From Candidatus Methanofastidiosia archaeon (GTDB lineage: Archaea; Methanobacteriota_B; Thermococci; Methanofastidiosales; Methanofastidiosaceae), in the NCBI GenBank assembly GCA_003558335.1, contig PWMA01000179.1, positions 1-13,314 of the forward strand: a stretch of 13,314 bases of DNA, given 5' to 3'. Shown here one piece after another: positions 6,596-13,016 of the stretch. The position numbers and the translations under genes were made by a program. The notes below the pieces were generated by a model that had not been told where the DNA came from, searched no databases, and saw only the letters and a list, made by a program, of their open reading frames with translations. Position 1 is the first letter of the stretch, and every line of letters starts with the position of its first letter.

Positions 6596-7591
6596 CTAAT
6601 AGTCAATCTTTATTGGTATTTTCGTGCCGCAGGTTGGACACTTTTTACCAACTAAATCAATTCTTATTTTAAAATTTCTTCTGATAACTGGATTTTTACA
6701 ATTGTGGCACAGTGTGTCATTATCTGTAGAAATATTGCCAAGATATACATATTTTAACTTCTGTTCAGCAATATCTTTTGCTCTAAAAAGAGTTTCTGAC
6801 GGTGTAGACTTTATTTTCATTTTGTAACTTGGTCTATAAGCAGAAAAGTGTAAAGGAATCTCATCACTTAATTCTGAAATAAAGTTTACAAGTTTTTGTA
6901 TATCTTCATCAGAATCATTTAAAGTTGGAATTAATAAATTTGTTATTTCTATATGAGTATATTCAAAAGCTGTTTCGATAGTTTTTAGAACAGGGCTAAG
7001 TCTTGCACCGCATACGCTTTGATAGAATTCATCTGTAAACGCCTTAAGGTCTATATTCATTGCATCGATGTAGGGAAGGGCCTCTTTCAAAGGAAGCGGA
7101 TTTATAAATCCATTTGTAATCCAGATATTTTTTAGGGATTTGTCCTTTGCTATCTTTGAAGTATCTAGTACATATTCGTAGAATATTGTTGGCTCAGTAT
7201 AAGTGTATGAAATTGATTTACAATTACGTTCATAGGCCATGTCTACTATTTTTTCTGGTTTCAAACAACTGTCCTTAATATCGTTAGTATTTGATTGAGA
7301 AAGATTATAATTTTGACAGTTCTTACAAAATAAATTACACCCAGGAGTTCCAAAAGAAAGTGAATAAGAACCAGGGTAAAAATGGTAAAGAGGTTTTTTT
7401 TCTATTGGGTCAACGTGAAAAAAATAATCGCCAGAATCACTTTCACCGTAAACTAAGGTGCTTAACTTTTCCTCCAGATTCAGCCTAGCTCTGCACTTTC
7501 CCCTTTCATTTGGAGATATGAGACAGACATGAGGGCACAAAAGACAACGCATATCGGAGCCTTCTTTTTTATAGTAGTAGGCTTCTCTCAT
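6596..7591 (-). CDS. amrS: AmmeMemoRadiSam-system radical SAM enzyme (AmrS)
   Basis: A 331-residue radical SAM enzyme. Cys85, Cys89 and Cys92 in CNLFCKNCQNYNLSQ form the CxxxCxxC motif that binds the catalytic 4Fe-4S cluster. The N-terminal RCLLCPHVCLISPNERGKC holds four more cysteines (16, 19, 23, 33), and the C-terminus has two CxxC pairs (CHNC and CPTC) that could hold a metal. This matches the family associated with AMMECR1 and Memo proteins; neither partner is in the window and the reaction is not something I can state. The ATG at 7591 is kept because the MREAYYYKK N-terminus is typical of the family, although no ribosome binding site precedes it. A TTAAAATA box about 26 bases upstream suggests a leaderless transcript. 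A shorter start at 7552 is the alternative. Confidence 0.9.
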   Translation of the reverse strand: MREAYYYKKEGSDMRCLLCPHVCLISPNERGKCRARLNLEEKLSTLVYGESDSGDYFFHVDPIEKKPLYHFYPGSYSLSFGTPGCNLFCKNCQNYNLSQSNTNDIKDSCLKPEKIVDMAYERNCKSISYTYTEPTIFYEYVLDTSKIAKDKSLKNIWITNGFINPLPLKEALPYIDAMNIDLKAFTDEFYQSVCGARLSPVLKTIETAFEYTHIEITNLLIPTLNDSDEDIQKLVNFISELSDEIPLHFSAYRPSYKMKIKSTPSETLFRAKDIAEQKLKYVYLGNISTDNDTLCHNCKNPVIRRNFKIRIDLVGKKCPTCGTKIPIKIDY

Positions 7592-7611
7592 ACATTAGAC
7601 AATACTTTAAT

Positions 7612-7628
7612 ACTATTTTAATTTTTCG
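7612..7628 (-). promoter_or_regulatory. Putative promoter of amrS (BRE-like plus TATA-like)
   Basis: On the minus strand CGAAAAATTAAAATAG places a purine-rich BRE-like element before TTAAAATA, whose centre is about 26 bases from the amrS ATG. That spacing would put the transcription start at or next to the start codon, which fits the absence of a ribosome binding site. The region is A/T-rich, so a chance match is possible. Confidence 0.35.
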
Positions 7629-7635
7629 AAAAAAA
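7629..7635 (-). terminator. T-run terminator after CDC48
   Basis: Seven consecutive T on the minus strand begin two bases after the CDC48 stop codon. Archaeal RNA polymerase terminates at such oligo-T tracts without needing a hairpin, so this probably ends the CDC48 transcript. Confidence 0.5.
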
Positions 7636-7637
7636 GA

Positions 7638-9728
7638 TTATTTTTTAGAAATTTTTACTTTTTCAAGAGCCTCTTTGAAGTCATCCATGGTTACGTAATC
7701 AGTCTTATCTAATCCTTTTCGTATTGCGTTTAATCCCGCTTCTCTAACTAGTGATTTTATGTCTGCACCTGTGTACCCTTCAGTCGATTCAATCAAGTCA
7801 TTGATATCGACATCTTTTAGCGGCATTCCATCGATGTGTATTTTTAAGATATCTAGTCTCGATTCTTTGTCGGGCAGAGGAATTTCTACTATAACATCAA
7901 ACCTTCCTGGTCTTAGTAGCGCTTCATCAAGAATATCTGGCCTGTTTGTTGCAGCTATAACTATTACTCTTTCTAGAGATTCTACCCCATCCATTTCAGT
8001 TAATAATTGATTAACTATTCTCTCGGTAACCTTTGCTCCAGATTCTTGACCTCTTTTAGGTGCAATCGCATCAATCTCATCAAAGAAAATTATAGAAGGC
8101 GCAACTTGCCTTGCTTTACTAAAAATCTTTCGAATTCCCTTCTCACTTTCACCGACCCACTTTGAGATTAGTTCCGGCCCTCTTATTGCTATAAAATTTG
8201 CTTCGCTTTCAGTTGCCACAGCCTTTGCTAGAAGAGTTTTTCCACATCCAGGTGGACCAAATAACAAAATACCTTTAGGACCCTCAACTTTTATTTTTTT
8301 GAATACGTCAGGATACTTAAGTGGCCATTCAACTGCCTCTTGTAATCTTTGTTTTACTTCATTTAATCCTCCAATATCGGCCCATTTTACAGTAGGAACT
8401 TGAATCAGAGCTTCTCTCATTGCTGATGGCTCTACCTCTAGAAAAGCCAAGTCAAAATCATTTTTAGTAACTTCAAGCTTATTTAAAATTTCAGGAGTTA
8501 TTTCAATATCTCCTCTAATGTCTGGTAAAACCCTTCTTAAAGCTTTCATACCTGCCTCTTTACATAGAACTTCCAGATCTGCTCCACTATATCCATGGGT
8601 CTTAGATGCGTAATATGCTATATCTACATCTTCTGTTATTGGCATACTTCTTGTATGAACCTGAAGAATTTCTTTTCTATCATTTATATCAGGAACGCCA
8701 ATTTCAATTTCTCTATCAAATCTTCCAGGCCTTCTTAGAGCTGGATCAATAGAATCTTGTAAATTAGTTGCTGCAATAACAACTACCTTACCTCTCATTT
8801 TTAAGCCGTCCATCAATGTTAGGAGCTGAGAAACCACTCTCCTTTCAACTTCTCCCTTTGATTCTTCTCTTTTAGGTGCAATCGCATCAATCTCGTCAAC
8901 AAATATTATCGATGGGGCGTTTTCTGCTGCGTCTTCGAAGATTTTTCTAAGATTTTCCTCTGATTCCCCATAATACTTGCTCATTATTTCTGGACCGTTA
9001 ATTGATGTGAAGTAAGCATTTATCTCATTTGCAAGAGCCTTTGCAAGAAGGGTCTTTCCAGTACCTGGCGGCCCATATAATAGAACTCCTTTTGGGGGAT
9101 CAATTCCAAGTTTGGAAAATACTTCCGGGTGCTTCATAGGCATCTCTATCATTTCTCTAATTTTTTGAATCTCATCTTTTAGCCCCCCTATGTCTTCATA
9201 AGTGACATCAGGCATTTTTGATATTTCAGCCTCTGAAACTGGTTTAGTCGATACCTTTATCGTAGTTGTAGGTGTAATTTTTAAGATTCCTCTTGGATTT
9301 GTTTTAGTAATCACAAAAGGAAGACTTCTATTGAAAATTTCAAAAACAAAAACATTATTCTGTACTATCGGTATATCTGAAAATTTTTCTTTAAAATAAC
9401 CTGAAAGGTCACCTGAAAATTGCATATCAGGCTGCATTGGAGCAACAGTTATTGACTTTGCATCCTTAACTTCTGCCTTTGAAATATTAACTCTGTCCCC
9501 TAGCAATACTCCTGAATTTTTTCTAAGTATGCTGTCCATTCTTATTATTCCTGAACCTTCTTCAATATCTGGAAGAGCCTTTGCAGCTGTCATTTTTTCT
9601 CCCTTAATTTTTACAACTTCACCATAATTAAGATGCATTCTTCTCATTTCATTGGGATCAATCTTAACAATACCTTTGCCTACATCGAGTTTTTCTGCAC
9701 TCCCTACAATAAGTTCTATTTCTTTCAC
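7638..9728 (-). CDS. CDC48/VAT-type double-ring AAA ATPase
   Basis: A 696-residue homologue of eukaryotic p97/CDC48 and Thermoplasma VAT, a hexameric unfoldase that delivers proteins for degradation or remodelling. After an N-terminal substrate-binding domain (about 1-172) come two AAA modules. D1 has GPPGTGKT at 219-226, FVDEID at 276-281 and RRPGRFD at 332-338; D2 has GPPGCGKT at 491-498, FFDEID at 548-553 and RPGRFD at 606-611. All Walker and arginine-finger residues look intact. The start is the GTG at 9728, because GAGGTG lies 7 bases upstream and the family usually begins M-K-E; an ATG at 9743 would add five residues and bury that site. The chain ends at KVKISKK, lacking the acidic tail and HbYX-like end of many archaeal members, and so is shorter than the usual 730 or more residues. 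Confidence 0.97.
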   Translation of the reverse strand: MKEIELIVGSAEKLDVGKGIVKIDPNEMRRMHLNYGEVVKIKGEKMTAAKALPDIEEGSGIIRMDSILRKNSGVLLGDRVNISKAEVKDAKSITVAPMQPDMQFSGDLSGYFKEKFSDIPIVQNNVFVFEIFNRSLPFVITKTNPRGILKITPTTTIKVSTKPVSEAEISKMPDVTYEDIGGLKDEIQKIREMIEMPMKHPEVFSKLGIDPPKGVLLYGPPGTGKTLLAKALANEINAYFTSINGPEIMSKYYGESEENLRKIFEDAAENAPSIIFVDEIDAIAPKREESKGEVERRVVSQLLTLMDGLKMRGKVVVIAATNLQDSIDPALRRPGRFDREIEIGVPDINDRKEILQVHTRSMPITEDVDIAYYASKTHGYSGADLEVLCKEAGMKALRRVLPDIRGDIEITPEILNKLEVTKNDFDLAFLEVEPSAMREALIQVPTVKWADIGGLNEVKQRLQEAVEWPLKYPDVFKKIKVEGPKGILLFGPPGCGKTLLAKAVATESEANFIAIRGPELISKWVGESEKGIRKIFSKARQVAPSIIFFDEIDAIAPKRGQESGAKVTERIVNQLLTEMDGVESLERVIVIAATNRPDILDEALLRPGRFDVIVEIPLPDKESRLDILKIHIDGMPLKDVDINDLIESTEGYTGADIKSLVREAGLNAIRKGLDKTDYVTMDDFKEALEKVKISKK

Positions 9729-9750
9729 TTTTTGACACCTCATTAATAAA

Positions 9751-9797
9751 TTAACATTAAGTTAACCTAATATAAAGTGATATTAATCATTTATAAA
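9751..9797 (-). promoter_or_regulatory. CDC48 promoter region with TATA box and inverted repeat
   Basis: On the minus strand CTTTATATTA occupies 9777-9768; a start about 25 bases downstream would give a leader of about 20 bases carrying the GAGGTG ribosome binding site. A second TATA-like TTTATAAAT lies at about 9797-9789. Between box and gene, at 9751-9765, TTAAC and GTTAA form an inverted repeat around five bases, placed where an operator could block initiation. The rest of the gap from 9729 to 9843 shows nothing recognisable. Confidence 0.45.
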
Positions 9798-9843
9798 TTT
9801 AACTGTTTTAAAAATAAAATTAGCAATTGAAAAACTCAATTAA

Positions 9844-10161
9844 TTATTCGTCGTATTCTTTAAGCTTCTTGGTAAAATCTTTAGAATTATATGTATGTCT
9901 ATTGTCATCGGCTGCTTCAAATATTGGATTTTCTCTATCCAAACTACCTGGTCCTTTTCCATCAAATGAACTTTTTAAGTAATCATCACTCCCACTTTTT
10001 CTTATTTCAAAAAGCTCGCTTTCGTTAAAAACTCTGTTCTCTATCTCGTTAAGTTCACTATAGATTGTATCAAGATTGCGTCTGATTCTCCTTAACGATT
10101 CCTTCAAAGTTTCAACTTCATAGCTGTCTCTATTTTTGTCTTCATTAATAAGGAAGCTCAT
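9844..10161 (-). CDS. Uncharacterised 105-residue coiled-coil protein
   Basis: I do not recognise this protein. From the ATG at 10161 it has 105 residues and no membrane segment or signal peptide. Residues of about 15-50 (VETLKESLRRIRRNLDTIYS and onwards) show heptad-like Leu/Ile spacing with many charges, suggesting a coiled coil. The second half is hydrophilic, with Asp, Ser, Gly and Asn, and looks disordered, ending in FTKKLKEYDE. The start is chosen because GGTGA lies 4 bases upstream; a TTG at 10185 would extend it by eight codons but lacks a well-placed site. It lies between the TrmJ-like gene and CDC48 on the same strand, so a role as a small partner or adaptor is conceivable, but nothing in the sequence demonstrates it. 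Confidence 0.7.
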   Translation of the reverse strand: MSFLINEDKNRDSYEVETLKESLRRIRRNLDTIYSELNEIENRVFNESELFEIRKSGSDDYLKSSFDGKGPGSLDRENPIFEAADDNRHTYNSKDFTKKLKEYDE

Positions 10162-10227
10162 CAAATCACCAAATTCGCTTAACAATCCTCGTTTAAAAAT
10201 TTATTGATAAATCTGCAATAAAATACC

Positions 10228-10244
10228 TATCTAAAACATAGATA
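10228..10244 (-). terminator. Small hairpin just after the TrmJ-like gene
   Basis: TATCTA and TAGATA form a perfect 6-bp inverted repeat around a 5-base loop, starting one base after the stop codon of the methyltransferase gene. A TATTTTATT stretch follows on the minus strand. It may be a weak terminator or a 3'-end stabiliser. The remainder of the 84-base gap is A/T-rich, and any promoter for the 105-residue gene there is not clear. Confidence 0.3.
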
Positions 10245-10245
10245 A

Positions 10246-10938
10246 TTAGATTTCCTTTTCGAGCTTCAAAACAAGTTTCCTAAAAACACCCTTTAAGGTG
10301 TATATTTCTCTATATGTATTAAAACCTCTTGCTATAACATGTTTAAATACAGTCATCGCATTGTCTCTTCTATACTCTCTATCTTCAATGTGTTCCAACA
10401 TTGTTTTGAAATCATCCAACAATAGATCTTTTTCTATAATTTCTTTTCCTTCAAGCAAATTCATTTTTATTGAACACTTTTCTTTAAAGATTTCGTAAAG
10501 CATTATCGCTAGGGCATGTGAAACATTCATAGTTGGATATCTTTTGTCAGTTGGAATAGTGGTCATTGTATCGCACATCTCAACTTCTTCATTTCTAAGT
10601 CCACTACTTTCTCTGCCCAATACAATTCCAACTTTAAGATCTGAAGATATTTTTTTAGCTATGGTTTCAATAGAGGTATAGTTTCTTAAGACGCCTCCAC
10701 CAGTATTTGCACTAGTTGCAACTGAAACATCTACATATGATAAAGCATCTTCTAAACTTTCCACTATCAAGGCAGAATTTAAGATATCTTCTGCATGCAC
10801 TGCCAATCTATATGATTCTTCATCTATTTTCACTGGATTGACTAGTATAAGATTATAGAATCCAAAGTTTTTCATAACTCTAGCAACACTGCCTATGTTT
10901 CTTGATAACTCTGGCTCTACAAAAATTATATAAAACAT
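10246..10938 (-). CDS. TrmJ-family SPOUT RNA 2'-O-methyltransferase
   Basis: A 230-residue SAM-dependent methyltransferase with a trefoil knot, related to TrmJ, which 2'-O-methylates position 32 of tRNA. The N-terminal FVEPELSRNIGSVARVMKNF, the LVNP strand, LGRESSGL at 107-114 and IPTDKRYPTMNVSHAL at 128-143 are the three SPOUT motif regions. The C-terminal extension of about 80 residues is normal for this subgroup. The ATG at 10938 is chosen over an adjacent TTG. No ribosome binding site is present and a TATA-like CTTTATC lies about 28 bases upstream, so the mRNA is probably leaderless. The gene is divergent from DUF460, with overlapping promoters. Position 32 as target is known for the family and not shown here. 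Confidence 0.9.
   Translation of the reverse strand: MFYIIFVEPELSRNIGSVARVMKNFGFYNLILVNPVKIDEESYRLAVHAEDILNSALIVESLEDALSYVDVSVATSANTGGGVLRNYTSIETIAKKISSDLKVGIVLGRESSGLRNEEVEMCDTMTTIPTDKRYPTMNVSHALAIMLYEIFKEKCSIKMNLLEGKEIIEKDLLLDDFKTMLEHIEDREYRRDNAMTVFKHVIARGFNTYREIYTLKGVFRKLVLKLEKEI
10925..10935 (+). promoter_or_regulatory. TATA box for the DUF460 gene, inside the 5' end of the TrmJ-like gene
   Basis: ATTATATAAAA, preceded by the BRE-like ACAAAA, is a good archaeal TATA box on the plus strand. A start about 25 bases downstream falls near 10956, leaving a leader of about 29 bases with GGGTG before the ATG at 10985. It lies in the first codons of the divergent methyltransferase gene. Confidence 0.6.
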
Positions 10939-10960
10939 CAAGAGAATGAATAATAGAGTA

Positions 10961-10977
10961 CAAGATAAAGTTTTGGG
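10961..10977 (-). promoter_or_regulatory. Promoter of the TrmJ-like gene (BRE plus TATA-like)
   Basis: On the minus strand CCCAAAACTTTATCTTG combines a CCAAAA BRE-like element with CTTTATC. The TATA centre is about 28 bases from the ATG at 10938, giving a leaderless or nearly leaderless mRNA. The CCAAAAC block also precedes the TATA box of the TFB gene. The element overlaps the leader of DUF460. Confidence 0.45.
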
Positions 10978-10984
10978 TGCATTT

Positions 10985-12961
10985 ATGGAAACATTTATGG
11001 GGGTCGATATAGTCTCCCGTGACCCAAGAATTTATGCTATGGTCATAATTTCTAGGGAAAATAATGAGTTTTTACCACTTTTAAAAGAAAGTGGTTCAAG
11101 AATTAAACTTTTGAAACTAATAAAGAACTACTCCCCAATATATATGGGCATTGACTCTACTGAAGAATTCTTAAAAAAAGATTTAGAGAAGTTTTCAAAA
11201 TATGTTTCAATTGTTCAAGTTACTGGAAAGTTTGATGATTTTACTTCCCTTCCAGTACTTTCAAAACGATACAGAATACCTCTAAATCCAAAAAATCCTT
11301 TCGATGAGGCATATGCACTGGCAAGACTTACCGCTGAAGGAGTTGGTTATAAATTAAATATGTATGAGGACGAAACTGAAATACTTATATCAAGTGGTAG
11401 AAGTCTTGGACGGGGCGGTTACTCACAAGGTAGATACCAGAGAAGGACATTTGCCCTTATTAAATACAAAGTTAGAGACGTTGAAAAAGAGCTTTCAAAT
11501 GAGGGTTTCAATTTTGATTTAGAAGTCGTTGAAAGAGAAGGGGGCTTTTCAAAAGGTATTTTTAAAGTTTATTCATATTTTGAAAACATTCCTATAAAAA
11601 ACACTAGAGGCGATATAAGAATAGAAGTAAAACCACTTAAAAAAAGCTTTATCGAGTTTGAAGAACTTGAAAAAAAATCAGAGGGTCCAACAATAAAGGA
11701 CAAACATATAATAGTTGGAGTTGATCCAGGAACAACAGTTGGCCTTTCATTCATTGATTTAGAAGGCAATATCCTTAAAATATTTTCAAAAAGAAGTTTC
11801 TCAATATCTGATGTAAAAGAAGAGATAAGAAAATATGGTTACCCTTTAATATTTGCCTCAGATGTTAATCCACCTTCGGGTTTTATTGAAAAATTGAGTA
11901 CTTCTTTTGACTCCATATTATATATACCTTCGTTATCAATACCTGTCAAAGAAAAAAATGAGCTATCAAAGGGACATGAAGTAACAAACGCTCATGAAAG
12001 GGATGCGCTTTCCGCATCGCTAAAAGCTTACCAATACTACAAGAACAAATTTAATCATATAAAATCAAAAATACCTCCAGATCTCTCTACATACAGTTCA
12101 AGAATAATAGGCGAAGTCCTAAAAGGTACTCCAATAAAGGACGCCCTGGAGAAGCTTAAAGAAGACATAGCTGAAAAGGAAGAAGATGTAAAAATTGAAC
12201 AAAAAACTCCAGAAGAAATGATTTCAGAACAATTAAAAATAATTGAAAACTATAAAGAAAAACAAAATCAATTAAAAAAAGATTTGGAAAAGATTCAGCT
12301 AGAAAATATAGAATTTAAAAAGAAACTTGAAGAAAAGGATTCAACAATTATCGCCTTAGAAAGAAAATTATTTTACATATCAGCTAGAGAGAAAAAAGAA
12401 GCAATGAAGGAAAAAGTCATTAAAACTAAGAACTTTGAAATAACCTCTCTTAGAAAAAGTATTGAAATTTTAAAAAATAAAGTTAACCTGTTAACTGAAG
12501 AAAACAAAAGACTAAAAGAATTAAAGCCTTTAATGGATTCTGAAGACATTTTAATTGGCAAAGTTTTAACCACCTTTTCTGTTGATGAGATCAAAAATCT
12601 TGTTAAAAATCAAGATCTAACTGAAGGAGATGTTATCTATTTAAAAGATGCAACAGGCGGCGGTGCAGAAGCTGCTAAAATATTATCTGATTTAAAGATT
12701 AAAGCAGTTCTTATTCCCAGTAAAGTATCCCACCAGGCACAAGAAGAGTTCATTGAGGGTGAAATTCCAACAATAGATTCGAAAGATATAAAAATGGAAG
12801 TAATATCCAAGTTCATTATTCTTGATAAAGAAAACTTTAATTTGGTCTATAATAAAGAAAAAACACTATTATTAGACTTTAAAAAAGAAAGAGAGTCTAA
12901 TAAACTTCTTAAAGTAATTGAAGACTATAAAGAGCAGAGAAAATTAGATTTTAAAACTTAA
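10985..12961 (+). CDS. DUF460/COG2433 protein, predicted RuvC/YqgF-like RNase H-fold nuclease
   Basis: A 658-residue archaeal protein of unknown function. The N-terminal part (1-130) begins MGVDIVSRDP and has GVDIV, YMGIDST and NPFDEAYALARL, spaced like the acidic-residue strands and helix of an RNase H fold. A middle basic Gly/Arg segment (GRGGYSQGRYQRR) and an alpha/beta region follow. The COG2433 RuvC-like domain then has Asp247 in VGVDPGTT, Asp293 in ASDVNPP and Asp340 in ERDALSA as the likely metal-binding triad. Residues of about 395-515 form a long charged coiled coil, and a C-terminal alpha/beta domain contains LKDATGGGAEAAKIL. The ATG at 10985 is preferred over 10946: GGGTG lies 5 bases upstream, and the TATA box predicts transcription starting after 10946. 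A structure-specific nucleic-acid function is inferred. Confidence 0.88.
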   Translation: METFMGVDIVSRDPRIYAMVIISRENNEFLPLLKESGSRIKLLKLIKNYSPIYMGIDSTEEFLKKDLEKFSKYVSIVQVTGKFDDFTSLPVLSKRYRIPLNPKNPFDEAYALARLTAEGVGYKLNMYEDETEILISSGRSLGRGGYSQGRYQRRTFALIKYKVRDVEKELSNEGFNFDLEVVEREGGFSKGIFKVYSYFENIPIKNTRGDIRIEVKPLKKSFIEFEELEKKSEGPTIKDKHIIVGVDPGTTVGLSFIDLEGNILKIFSKRSFSISDVKEEIRKYGYPLIFASDVNPPSGFIEKLSTSFDSILYIPSLSIPVKEKNELSKGHEVTNAHERDALSASLKAYQYYKNKFNHIKSKIPPDLSTYSSRIIGEVLKGTPIKDALEKLKEDIAEKEEDVKIEQKTPEEMISEQLKIIENYKEKQNQLKKDLEKIQLENIEFKKKLEEKDSTIIALERKLFYISAREKKEAMKEKVIKTKNFEITSLRKSIEILKNKVNLLTEENKRLKELKPLMDSEDILIGKVLTTFSVDEIKNLVKNQDLTEGDVIYLKDATGGGAEAAKILSDLKIKAVLIPSKVSHQAQEEFIEGEIPTIDSKDIKMEVISKFIILDKENFNLVYNKEKTLLLDFKKERESNKLLKVIEDYKEQRKLDFKT

Positions 12962-12966
12962 TTAGT

Positions 12967-12978
12967 GTTTTTATTTTT
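12967..12978 (+). terminator. T-rich terminator after DUF460
   Basis: GTTTTTATTTTT directly follows the DUF460 stop codon. Two runs of five T with no strong hairpin are what archaeal RNA polymerase uses to terminate, and the tract precedes the TFB promoter. Confidence 0.5.
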
Positions 12979-12980
12979 AC

Positions 12981-12996
12981 CAAAACCTATATAAAG
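12981..12996 (+). promoter_or_regulatory. Promoter of the TFB gene (BRE plus TATA box)
   Basis: CAAAACCTATATAAAG holds a BRE-like CAAAAC next to a near-consensus TATATAAA. The box centre lies about 26 bases before the TFB ATG, the usual distance from TATA to transcription start, so the start codon should be at or next to the 5' end of the mRNA. No ribosome binding site lies in between. Confidence 0.7.
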
Positions 12997-13016
12997 GTTA
13001 CGGTTGCTTTATCAAT

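Noticed and set aside
7622..7633. TTTTTCGAAAAA palindrome as an operator
   Set aside because: It is a simple A/T palindrome produced by the CDC48 T-run terminator and the adjacent promoter-like A-run of amrS; no second copy was noticed.
9729..9743. ATG at 9743 as the CDC48 start
   Set aside because: The GAGGTG lying within this extension is well placed for the GTG at 9728, and family members typically begin M-K-E at that point.
10946..10984. ATG at 10946 as the DUF460 start
   Set aside because: It would precede the transcription start predicted from the TATA box at 10925-10935 and has no ribosome binding site; the ATG at 10985 has GGGTG and fits the family start M-G-V-D.
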